Shown: piece by piece, positions 15,318 through 21,796 of the stretch
Numbering within the stretch: position 1 is the first letter of the stretch
Layout of the letters: each line of letters starts with the position of its first letter
Assembly (NCBI GenBank): GCA_020025735.1
Contig: JAHHRP010000011.1
Coordinates: 1 to 23,749 of the forward strand
Length of the DNA stretch: 23,749 nt
Direction: 5' to 3'
DNA from: Evtepia sp.
GTDB lineage: Bacteria; Bacillota; Clostridia; Oscillospirales; Oscillospiraceae
Program-made: the position numbers and the translations under genes
The notes under the pieces: model-generated
Databases searched by the model: none
Told to the model about the DNA's origin: nothing
The model's input: only the letters and a program-made list of their open reading frames with translations

Positions 15318-15536
15318 TTAGGACAAAGGACCGTGCTTTTTCTTTTGCAATTTGGTCTGGGTGCCGTCCTTTTCCAAAAAATAGACGTTGTCTAGCTGGG
15401 CCTCCAGACTTTGTCGGATGGAAGCCAGATATTCCTGGCGCAGCAACGCTTGTTCCTGCTTTTCCGCCTCGGTCAGTCCGATGGTTTTACTCTTGCGGGC
15501 CAGCTCGTTGAGCCGGGCGATGCGTTCTTCGGTCAT
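15318..15536 (-). CDS. DUF896 (YnzC-like) small protein
   Basis: 72 residues. The start chosen is the ATG at complement 15534-15536, preceded by AAAGGA; a longer reading upstream lacks a ribosome binding site and runs into ylmH. The sequence MTEERIARLNELARKSK begins the typical helical hairpin of DUF896, continued by GLTEAEKQEQALLRQEYLASIR and the tail LDNVYFLEKDGT with a lysine-rich end. Bacillus YnzC forms such a hairpin, and its gene sits in the LexA-regulated yneA region, but its function is not settled. Here it is 16 bases after ylmH, so the two are co-transcribed. Cytoplasmic. Confidence 0.92.
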   Translation of the reverse strand: MTEERIARLNELARKSKTIGLTEAEKQEQALLRQEYLASIRQSLEAQLDNVYFLEKDGTQTKLQKKKHGPLS

Positions 15537-15552
15537 GGTGTCGATCCTTTCT

Positions 15553-16350
15553 TTATAGGTACCGGTCCAGGGCCAGGATGGTCCGACCCCGTTTGGAGGT
15601 GCCGCCGATCTCTCGCAGCACACATTTGCCTAACCCCCGGCAAGTAAAGGTGTCTCCCTCTTGCACGGTCTTGTCAGTCTTGTCACAGGGGCGGTGATTG
15701 ACCATCACCCGGCCAGCCCGGATGAGGTCGGCGGCTCGGCTGCGGGGAATGGAAAAGCCCGCGGAAAGCACGGCATCCAGTCGGGGGGAGGCTACGGTGG
15801 CCCGGATCATTTTGATTTCTCCTGGTGTGGGGGTAAGTTGGTCCAAGGGCAGACGCGTCAGGGAGACGGGATAGCGTCCAACCTTTTCCCACTGGGACAA
15901 CAGGATCGGCACCGTCTCTTCTAAGACGATGATCTGCGCGCCAGTGGGAGTGAGGAGGATGTCTCCGATCTTTTCCCGGCTAAGCCCCAGGCCCATAAGG
16001 GAACCTAAGTAGTCGCGATGGGTCAGGCTGGCCCCTGTGGGTACGGTGACGGACAGGGCCTGGAGAGGACAGTTCTCGTCCAGGAGCCACAGATCCTCTT
16101 CGAACCAGTCGGGAAGGAAGGCCCAAAGTTTACGTTCGGCGTCGGGATACCCGCCGGACAGGATGCCCTGTCCTGGGGCTGCGGCCATGAGCAGGTCGGC
16201 ACTCTGGGCCTGCTGGGCAGGGGAGAGGAAGCCAGTGTGGGTGGGGATTCCCCGCTGCTGCCCCCGCGTCTGCTGATCCAGAATCCGTGCTAACAGCAGG
16301 CGGCTGTCATGATCGGCAGCGAACTTGTCCAGCAACTGGGTTTTGTTCAT
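15553..16350 (-). CDS. ylmH: YlmH family RNA-binding protein with S4 domain
   Basis: 265 residues from the ATG at complement 16348-16350, where GGAGGGAGGAGG lies seven bases upstream. The N-terminal two-thirds is the YlmH domain (for example SGGYPDAERKLWAFLPDW near 65-82 and HRDYLGSLMGLGLSREKIGDI near 111-131, a strong family signature). The C-terminal S4 RNA-binding domain is about 187-245 (PRLDAVLSAGFSIPRSRAADLIRAGRVMVNH). YlmH in Firmicutes is linked to cell-division clusters and to rescue of stalled ribosomes through peptidyl-tRNA binding, a role inferred from relatives. The usual division neighbours (ylmE, ylmF, ylmG, divIVA) are absent here; it leads a short operon with DUF896. It is served by the minus-strand promoter overlapping the lipid-kinase promoter. 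Confidence 0.9.
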   Translation of the reverse strand: MNKTQLLDKFAADHDSRLLLARILDQQTRGQQRGIPTHTGFLSPAQQAQSADLLMAAAPGQGILSGGYPDAERKLWAFLPDWFEEDLWLLDENCPLQALSVTVPTGASLTHRDYLGSLMGLGLSREKIGDILLTPTGAQIIVLEETVPILLSQWEKVGRYPVSLTRLPLDQLTPTPGEIKMIRATVASPRLDAVLSAGFSIPRSRAADLIRAGRVMVNHRPCDKTDKTVQEGDTFTCRGLGKCVLREIGGTSKRGRTILALDRYL

Positions 16351-16414
16351 CTGGGTGCCTCCTCCCTCCGGCAGAGCGTGGATTTGAACCATTTGTAAAT
16401 TCCACGGGGTATTG

Positions 16415-16454
16415 TGTCAAAATCAGTATATCCTGTCAATATGCCTATTGTCAA
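16415..16454. promoter_or_regulatory. TGTCAA repeats and small palindrome in a divergent promoter region
   Basis: Three identical TGTCAA units occur at 16415-16420, 16434-16439 and 16449-16454, spaced 19 and 15 bases apart start to start. An inverted repeat CAATA/TATTG (16437-16441 and 16446-16450) lies among them. The elements overlap both promoters, so this could be an operator, or the repeats may partly reflect shared -35 sequence (TTGACA read backwards). Confidence 0.4.
16425..16454 (-). promoter_or_regulatory. Sigma-A promoter of ylmH-DUF896
   Basis: On the minus strand, TTGACA (complement 16449-16454) and TATACT (complement 16425-16430) are separated by 18 bases, upstream of ylmH. Its -35 overlaps the -35 of the opposite-facing lipid-kinase promoter. 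Confidence 0.8.
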
Positions 16455-16476
16455 CGGAAATGGGAGGGTTTATAAT
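16448..16476 (+). promoter_or_regulatory. Sigma-A promoter of the lipid kinase gene
   Basis: TTGTCA (16448-16453) and a perfect TATAAT (16471-16476) are separated by 17 bases. It is divergent from and overlaps the ylmH promoter. Confidence 0.85.
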
Positions 16477-16542
16477 CTTCTTTATTCTTGCCCTCCTCTT
16501 TGAGGGCATTTGTATATCCTGCCACAAGAAGGAGGAGCTGCC

Positions 16543-17439
16543 GTGAAACGGGTTCTTTTTATCTACAACCACCATGCGGGGAAAAAGAAGACCTGGGTGG
16601 GTCTGTCGCAGATTATCAACACCATGACAGAAGAGGGTTGCCTCGTTACGGCCTACCCAACCCAGTATCGTGGGGACGCAGGGGAAGCCATCGTTCGTTG
16701 GAGTGCAGACTTTGACCAAGTGGTGGTGGCTGGAGGAGACGGGACACTCAGCGAAGCGGTTGCAGGGGCTTGCAGCCTGCCCCAGCCGCCAGTGATTGGC
16801 TATATCCCTGTGGGCAGTACCAATGACTTTGCCAAAAACCTGAATCTGCCTGGTACCCAGCTGCCTGAACTGGCAGCGGCCGCTGTGACAGGGGTACCCT
16901 ATGTCCACGATGTGGGTCGGTTCAATGGGAGGAGTTTTCTTTATGTGGCCGCCTTTGGGGCCTTTACGGAGATCGCCTACTCCACCTCTCAAAAAGCCAA
17001 GAATCTGCTGGGGTATAACGCCTATATGCTGGAGGTGGTGAAAAAGTTATCCTCCATCAAGCCGCACCATGTGAAGATAGAGTGTGAGGACCGAGTTATT
17101 GAGGGAGACTATCTGTTTGGCATGGTGACCAACACCACGTCTGTGGGCCGGTTCCGCAACTTTCCGCCAGGAAACCCTGATCTGTCCGATGGTCGCATGG
17201 AGGTCACCTTGATCTCCCCAGTGCGGGATGTGAAGGACATGGAGGAATTCAGCCGGGCGTTTCTTATGACAGACCCTTCTATTCTGAACTCTATGCTGAC
17301 CACATTTTCTGCCTCGAAGGTGAAACTCACTGGTGCCGAAGACCTGCTTTGGACCCTGGATGGAGAGGCTGGCGGTGCCCATCAGGTGGTAGAGATTGAG
17401 GTAGTGCCCCATGCCTACACCATCTTGCATGGAAAATAA
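16543..17439 (+). CDS. Diacylglycerol/lipid kinase family protein
   Basis: 298 residues from a GTG start, with AAGGAGGA at 16529-16536 just upstream. The diacylglycerol kinase catalytic domain shows GGDGT (64-68, nucleotide-binding), the preceding NHHAGKK (9-15, a variant of the usual NPxAG loop), GSTNDFA (91-97), the DGRMEV (216-221) and LDGE (272-275) blocks. These place it in the YegS/DgkB-like soluble lipid kinase group. In Gram-positives DgkB phosphorylates diacylglycerol to recycle it into phosphatidic acid at the membrane, but relatives can use other lipids or sphingoid bases. Substrate is thus inferred. It has its own promoter and is followed by a separate promoter for the stress-protein genes; no clear terminator lies between, so partial read-through is possible. 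Confidence 0.92.
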   Translation: MKRVLFIYNHHAGKKKTWVGLSQIINTMTEEGCLVTAYPTQYRGDAGEAIVRWSADFDQVVVAGGDGTLSEAVAGACSLPQPPVIGYIPVGSTNDFAKNLNLPGTQLPELAAAAVTGVPYVHDVGRFNGRSFLYVAAFGAFTEIAYSTSQKAKNLLGYNAYMLEVVKKLSSIKPHHVKIECEDRVIEGDYLFGMVTNTTSVGRFRNFPPGNPDLSDGRMEVTLISPVRDVKDMEEFSRAFLMTDPSILNSMLTTFSASKVKLTGAEDLLWTLDGEAGGAHQVVEIEVVPHAYTILHGK

Positions 17440-17483
17440 CTGGGATAAAATTTGGAAAAGTAACCAAAAATTTTCTGGATTCC

Positions 17484-17512
17484 TTGACTTTCTTTTGGGA
17501 TGGTTGTATACT
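17484..17512 (+). promoter_or_regulatory. Sigma-A promoter of the stress-protein cluster
   Basis: TTGACT (17484-17489) and TATACT (17507-17512) are separated by 17 bases and lie 41 bases ahead of the first universal stress gene. Confidence 0.85.
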
Positions 17513-17552
17513 AAAAGCGTAAAAAGGAGCCGCGTCCAAGGAGGTTTTTCCA

Positions 17553-17969
17553 ATGCCAATGAAAAAGATTCTTTTGCCTGTTGACGGCAGCAAGCGGAGC
17601 ATCCGCACAGTGGAAATGGTCAAACAGCTGTGTGATCCTGCGGAGAGTGATATTACTATCGTGAAGGTAATTAGCGCCCAGCTATATATCAATTCTATGG
17701 ATGAAATCAAGCACAACGCAGAAAAAGCGCAGCCGGAGTTGACCGCTGTGGCCGATATGCTGTCAGGCTATCAGGTAAAGACCCAAGTCCTTTTGGGCAG
17801 CGCACCCGGTGTGGAGATCGTAGAGTATGCCAAGGAGAGTGGGACAGATATGATTATCATGACTCGCTCTAGCCGCGGCCCCATTCGGAAGCTGGGTTCG
17901 GTGGCAACGCATATTGTCCGCAATGCCTCATTTTTGGATGTGATTGTCATGCGGGAAGAGGACGACTGA
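17553..17969 (+). CDS. Universal stress protein, first of three tandem copies
   Basis: 138 residues; AAGGAGG is 8 bases upstream of the ATG. An MKKILLPVDGS strand with Asp11 matches the first beta strand and adenine-side acidic residue of UspA. The usual C-terminal loop G-x2-G-x9-G-S is changed: MTRSSRGPIRKLGSVA (103-118) has Thr and Ser in place of the first two glycines and only seven residues before GS. HIVRNAS follows, as in the family. Universal stress proteins are small cytoplasmic dimers induced by starvation or stress, some binding ATP. Binding by this copy is uncertain because of the altered loop. It starts the usp cluster after its own promoter. It is close in sequence to the next two genes, so these are probably tandem duplicates. 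Confidence 0.9.
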   Translation: MPMKKILLPVDGSKRSIRTVEMVKQLCDPAESDITIVKVISAQLYINSMDEIKHNAEKAQPELTAVADMLSGYQVKTQVLLGSAPGVEIVEYAKESGTDMIIMTRSSRGPIRKLGSVATHIVRNASFLDVIVMREEDD

Positions 17970-18055
17970 TTCCCCAGAAACCCCAGCCGTGTCGGCCAAA
18001 GCTCCTACAATTTTGAGAAGAGAAGAGAACCACGGAGTAGAATGGAGGTAACACG

Positions 18056-18502
18056 ATGAAAAAGATCCTACTGCCTATTGACGGAAGTCCACGCAGCCTG
18101 CGCACCATTCAGGTGGTGAAGCAGAACTACAATCCCGATGAGACGGAGATCGCCATCCTCATAGTCACCCCTGATCCCCGCCCCTCTAAGTTGGCCGATG
18201 AGAATGACGAAGTAAAGCCCGTGGGAGAGGAAGAAGAGGTGACCTTGGATGCACAGAGCGCCGAGGAGACACGCCTGCTTCTGGAATCCTTTGGTAAGAT
18301 GCTGCCTGGTTATCGAGTAGAAACTGCCCATCGTTTCGGAAGTCCTGGGCCAGAGATCATCCAGTTTGCCAAGGATGGGAACTTTGATTCGATCCTGATG
18401 ACCCGTTCTAGCCGCGGTAGTACCCAGAAGCTGGGTTCGGTTTCTGCTTACATCGTTCGGAATGCCTCCTTTATCACCACGACCGTCCTGAAAGAGGCGT
18501 AA
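18056..18502 (+). CDS. Universal stress protein, second tandem copy
   Basis: 148 residues; GGAGGT lies seven bases upstream of the ATG. The first strand MKKILLPIDGSPRSLRT carries Asp9, and the altered loop is MTRSSRGSTQKLGSVS (115-130), again lacking the G-x2-G glycines. Compared with its two neighbours it has an acidic, charged insert (DENDEVKPVGEEEEVTLD, about 48-65) in the middle of the domain, the region that in the family varies and often governs dimer or partner contacts. The gap to the first copy is 86 bases with no terminator. Role as for the first copy, inferred. Confidence 0.9.
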   Translation: MKKILLPIDGSPRSLRTIQVVKQNYNPDETEIAILIVTPDPRPSKLADENDEVKPVGEEEEVTLDAQSAEETRLLLESFGKMLPGYRVETAHRFGSPGPEIIQFAKDGNFDSILMTRSSRGSTQKLGSVSAYIVRNASFITTTVLKEA

Positions 18503-18511
18503 AAGAGTTTG

Positions 18512-18537
18512 CTGGCCTCATGCACTCACGGGGCCAG
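18512..18537 (+). other. Hairpin between second and third stress genes
   Basis: CTGGCCTC (18512-18519) pairs with GGGGCCAG (18530-18537), eight pairs including a wobble, with a ten-base loop. No T tract follows, so it is more likely an mRNA-processing or stability element than a terminator. The remaining 120 bases before the third gene show no promoter I can support. Confidence 0.45.
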
Positions 18538-18659
18538 AGAAGCATAAGCAGCGCCGCTGTTTCTGACCAGCGCAGGACAGCATCACCGCTGGCGTGTGGA
18601 ATGACTTGGAGGTCAGCGGCGGCCCATCGGTACTCGTTATGGAGAGGAGGGGAGCTGCC

Positions 18660-19070
18660 ATGAAGAAAGTACTCTTGCCCATAGACGGCAGCGTTCGTAG
18701 TTTGCGTACCATCGACATGACCAAACAGATCTATCCTGCACAGGATGTGGCGGTTACCTTGCTCATGGTACTGCCTGACCAGATGTCCATTGACGGACAC
18801 TTTGAACGGGAACGGATTCGACGTAAGGCGGCGAATGAACTGGAGACTTTTGCAGAGTTGCTGACGGGATGGACAGTGGATACTGTACTTCTCCGAGGCA
18901 GTCCTGGAGCAGAGATCATCCAGTTTGCCAAAGAAGAAGGGTATGACACCTTGGTGATGACCCGTTCCAGTCGTGGTCCACTGAAAAAATTGGGTTCGGT
19001 AGCAACTTATATCGTTCGCAATGGTCAGTTTTTGAACTTGATCATCATGCGGGAGGACGATGGGGTATAG
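18660..19070 (+). CDS. Universal stress protein, third tandem copy
   Basis: 136 residues from ATG 18660; a GAGGAGGGG ribosome binding site lies just upstream. The in-frame upstream ATG at 18594 would add 22 residues unlike the other two copies and is rejected. The first strand MKKVLLPIDGS carries Asp9, and the loop MTRSSRGPLKKLGSVA (100-115) has the same altered form as in the other copies. The LRGSPGAEIIQFAKEEGYDTLVM segment (78-100) is almost identical in pattern to the second copy. Expected to be a cytoplasmic stress-response protein. It ends the cluster, followed by a strong terminator. Confidence 0.9.
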   Translation: MKKVLLPIDGSVRSLRTIDMTKQIYPAQDVAVTLLMVLPDQMSIDGHFERERIRRKAANELETFAELLTGWTVDTVLLRGSPGAEIIQFAKEEGYDTLVMTRSSRGPLKKLGSVATYIVRNGQFLNLIIMREDDGV

Positions 19071-19111
19071 ACCGGAGTTGGCAGCCGATCACAAGCGGAT
19101 AAAATAAATTC

Positions 19112-19160
19112 CCCGTCACGGAGATACTGTTAAGACAGTTTCTCTGTGGCGGGTTTTTTT
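19112..19160. terminator. Bidirectional terminator of the stress genes and the DUF2238-like gene
   Basis: A 13-bp outer stem with two wobbles (CCCGTCACGGAGA from 19112, TCTCTGTGGCGGG to 19153) encloses an inner ACTGT/ACAGT stem with a TAAG loop, followed by T7 at 19154-19160. On the minus strand it is followed by AATTTATTTTA. The T run overlaps the stop codon of the convergent membrane-protein gene. Confidence 0.92.
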
Positions 19161-20070
19161 ACTGCGTTTCGGTTTGGTCAGGGGGAGGGGCCGCTGGCGC
19201 GGCCGGGACATCTGTTGGATGGTTGGCCTGCTGCGCTTGCTGGAGATAGTCTCGGTCTGCACTCTTTCGGCTGGGGACGAAATTCTGGGCTGGGGTCTTT
19301 TTCTTCCCCTTGCTCCGGGCGTAGAAGAACCCGGTGATGGAGAAGACCGCAGCACCCAGGAAATTCACGAACAGGTCCTTCATGGTGTCAATGAGGCCGA
19401 TGTCCAGATATCCACCCAGGCCCAGGCTGCTGCCGTTGACCGCGACATTCTGAATGTTATGGATGGTGATGACCTGGTTAGACCGCGTAGGGTCCAGGGA
19501 AACTGAGCGGATGGTATGGATGATGGTGTCCTTCTGCATGTCCGTGTGGAAGAAGGTGTCCATGGCGAACTCGAAAAACTCCCACAGCACACCGATGGTC
19601 ATGGAGAAGCAGAACGCCATAAGGGCCAGGAAGAAGGGGGAAAGCTCGAAGGTCAGCCGTTCATTATCGTTGAGCAGGATCACCATGGAGAAGCCTACTG
19701 CTGCGGCCAGAAAGCCGTTGAGGGTGTGAAGCATGGTGTCCCAGTTGGGCACGATCACATAAAAGGCACTGACCTCTCCTAAGATCTCGGCGGCAAAAAT
19801 GAAGCAGAGAATGGTGATCTCTAAGGGCGGTGGCAGTTCTACCCGCAGCTTTACTTGCAGCCAGCTGGGCAGATAGAGCAGCAATAGGGTCAGGATGCAG
19901 AAGAACGCGCTCTCGTAGTTGCCCAACATAATCTGGCGCACCAGTGAGACGATGACCAGGATTCGAAGGACGGAAAAGACCAGAAAGGAACTTTTGTGCT
20001 CCCGCAGTTCTTTGGCCATGGCCTGACGGAAACTCTTGCGGTCGGGCCTGCGTTGTGTTTTCTTTGCCAT
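19159..20070 (-). CDS. DUF2238-like integral membrane protein
   Basis: 303 residues from the ATG at complement 20068-20070; a longer upstream reading runs back into mnmE and is rejected. A basic N-terminus is followed by several hydrophobic helices (about 28-48, 53-69, 83-106, 115-134, 144-165 and 232-250). Key blocks resemble the DUF2238/YjdF membrane family: NWDTMLHTLNGFLAAAVGF (109-127), a WEFFEFAMD (163-171) and DTMKDLFVNFLGA (228-240), each with conserved acidic/His residues within or beside a helix, suggesting a metal or proton role. Function is unknown in the family. After the last helix comes a basic KGKKK and a proline/alanine/glutamine-rich cytosolic tail (about 254-303). It begins seven bases after mnmE, so it is in the mnmE operon. 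Confidence 0.75.
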   Translation of the reverse strand: MAKKTQRRPDRKSFRQAMAKELREHKSSFLVFSVLRILVIVSLVRQIMLGNYESAFFCILTLLLLYLPSWLQVKLRVELPPPLEITILCFIFAAEILGEVSAFYVIVPNWDTMLHTLNGFLAAAVGFSMVILLNDNERLTFELSPFFLALMAFCFSMTIGVLWEFFEFAMDTFFHTDMQKDTIIHTIRSVSLDPTRSNQVITIHNIQNVAVNGSSLGLGGYLDIGLIDTMKDLFVNFLGAAVFSITGFFYARSKGKKKTPAQNFVPSRKSADRDYLQQAQQANHPTDVPAAPAAPPPDQTETQ

Positions 20071-20077
20071 AGCAGTC

Positions 20078-21469
20078 TCACTTTCCCACGCAGAAGCGCT
20101 CAAAAATACGGCGGGTGATGTCCTCACGGATGGTTTTGCCAGTCAGTTCTCCCAGGGCGGCCATGGCGCTTTCCACGTCAGTGAGCACTGCGTCAGGGGT
20201 GAAGCCTGCGGCCAGAGCCTGACAAGCGCGGCCCACTGCCTGGACCGCCTGGGACACAGCCTCGGTCTGCCGCTGGTTGGTCAGCAGTTCGCCTGCCGCA
20301 GCGGCACCCGCTTGGGGGAGATTTTTTTCTGCCAGCCGGGCCAGGGCAGACTCCAATTCATCCAGACCAAGGCCCGTCTTGGCACTCAGGGCCACGGTGG
20401 TGAGAGCGTGCGCCCCTTGGCAGGCAGGCGGGAGAGGACTGTGATAGCCAGGCAAGTCACTTTTGTTGGCCACGAGAATGGTGTCTGCCTGGTCCGTGGC
20501 CTGCACAAGTAAGGCGTGATCCTCTTCCGTGAGGGGCTGTGTGCCGTCACAGACCAATAGGAGCAGATCTGCCTGGGCCATGGCATCCCGGCTGCGGGCT
20601 ACGCCCAGCTGTTCGATGGGGTCCTCGCTCTCCCGCAGACCGGCGGTGTCCACGAGACGGAAGGGGTAACCACCCAGTTCCAAGGTCACTTCAAGGGTAT
20701 CCCGGGTGGTACCAGGAATTTGGGTGACGATGGCCCGGTCATATCCAGCTAAGGCGTTGAGTAAGGAGGATTTTCCAGCGTTGGGACGCCCGATGAGAAC
20801 ACAGGAAATCCCATGTGCCAACCGTCGGCCTCGCTGCCCTGTGGCCAGCAGAGCGTCTAAGGCAGCTTGCTGATTGGTGAGGTCCTCCAAGAGGGTCTGG
20901 GTGCGGAAGGGGTCAATATCTTCATCAGGGTAATCCAGCACCGCGCAGAAATGGGCCATGATATCGGTTAGACCTTGATAGATTCCTTCGATCCGCCGGG
21001 ACAAGGCACCGTTGAGCTGTCCGGCAGCCTGTCGGGCAGCAGCAGGGGTCTCTGCGTCGATGAGGTCAATGACAGCTTCAGCCTGGGTCAGGTCCAGCTT
21101 ACCATTGAGAAAAGCGCGCTGGGTGAATTCACCTGGTCTGGCCAGGCGGGCGCCAGCAGCGCACAAAGCGTCCAGCATCAGGGAGAGGACCATGGGGGAG
21201 CCATGGCATTGGAGTTCGGCGGTTTCTTCTCCGGTGTAGCTGTGGGGGGCACGGCTGACAAAGGCAAGGCCGGTGTCGATTACCTGACCGGTCTGATCGG
21301 TCAGGCTGCCATAAAGGAGCTGGCGGTCTGGTGCTTGGGTGAGGTCACGGGTCCCCTTGGGACGAAAAACCTGGGCGGCAGTGCGGGCTGCCCCCGGGCC
21401 AGAGAGCCGCAGGATACCTACCCCGCCGGTACCTGGGGGGGTAGCAATGGCAGCGATGAGTTCGGACAT
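20078..21469 (-). CDS. mnmE: tRNA modification GTPase MnmE
   Basis: 463 residues from the ATG at complement 21467-21469, with AAAGGAGG five bases upstream. The N-terminal formyl-tetrahydrofolate-binding domain starts IAAIATPPGTGGVGILRLSG. The inserted G domain shows G1 GRPNAGKS (227-234), G2 GTTRDT (253-258), G3 DTAG (274-277) and G4 NKSD (335-338). The protein ends with the catalytic Cys460 in the C-V-G-K motif. With MnmG it builds the 5-carboxymethylaminomethyl (or related) modification on wobble uridine of certain tRNAs, hydrolysing GTP. Normally mnmG or jag/yidC genes are adjacent; here the neighbours are a DUF2238-like gene and, upstream, a 327-base gap with DnaA-box-like sites. No strong promoter is obvious upstream. 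Confidence 0.97.
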   Translation of the reverse strand: MSELIAAIATPPGTGGVGILRLSGPGAARTAAQVFRPKGTRDLTQAPDRQLLYGSLTDQTGQVIDTGLAFVSRAPHSYTGEETAELQCHGSPMVLSLMLDALCAAGARLARPGEFTQRAFLNGKLDLTQAEAVIDLIDAETPAAARQAAGQLNGALSRRIEGIYQGLTDIMAHFCAVLDYPDEDIDPFRTQTLLEDLTNQQAALDALLATGQRGRRLAHGISCVLIGRPNAGKSSLLNALAGYDRAIVTQIPGTTRDTLEVTLELGGYPFRLVDTAGLRESEDPIEQLGVARSRDAMAQADLLLLVCDGTQPLTEEDHALLVQATDQADTILVANKSDLPGYHSPLPPACQGAHALTTVALSAKTGLGLDELESALARLAEKNLPQAGAAAAGELLTNQRQTEAVSQAVQAVGRACQALAAGFTPDAVLTDVESAMAALGELTGKTIREDITRRIFERFCVGK

Positions 21470-21796
21470 GGGAGCCTCCTTTCCGGGATCTGGATTTTTG
21501 GCGAATCCACTGTGAAATTTCTCTTGACAGGGTGCTTTTGTATTCAAACATCCATCCACAGAATAATACACCTATTGTGGATAAGTCTGTGGACAATGTG
21601 TAAAACCTTTGGGACAAGGCCCTTTTTTATCCCCAAGTCCCGGCAAACACCCAGAGATTTCATACAAAATTTCAGAAAAAGTGGTTGGTCAGAACGCACA
21701 AAGGGAGGTCCTTCCTGTAAAAACGGCGAAAAAGGGAAGAACTGGAAATTCAGTTAGACAGGGAAGAAATCCACAAAACTGTCCCCATTTTGCCCC
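21470..21796. other. Intergenic region with DnaA-box-like sites
   Basis: 327 bases without a gene. Four DnaA-box-like 9-mers cluster in about 85 bases: a perfect TTATCCACA on the minus strand (21576-21584), TTGTCCACA on the minus strand (21588-21596), and on the plus strand CCATCCACA (21552-21560) and TTATCCCCA (21627-21635). AAATCCACA at 21767-21775 is a weaker outlier. Beyond these there is a weak hairpin (next entry). The sites may regulate mnmE, titrate DnaA or be part of an origin; none is shown. Confidence 0.5.
21740..21755 (-). terminator. Weak terminator-like hairpin after the FAD gene
   Basis: On the minus strand, AACTG and CAGTT (complement 21751-21755 and 21740-21744) enclose a six-base loop and are followed by CTTCCCTTTTT. 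With only five pairs it is a weak candidate for the end of the FAD oxidoreductase transcript. Confidence 0.35.

Noticed and set aside
20975..21757. 260-residue plus-strand open reading frame across mnmE and the intergenic region
   Set aside because: Antisense to the N-terminus of mnmE; glycine/serine-rich shadow without a ribosome binding site.
21470..21796. This gap as the chromosomal origin of replication
   Set aside because: dnaA, dnaN, rnpA and parAB are not nearby, and flanking gene directions converge on the region rather than diverge from it; kept only as a DnaA-box-like cluster finding.
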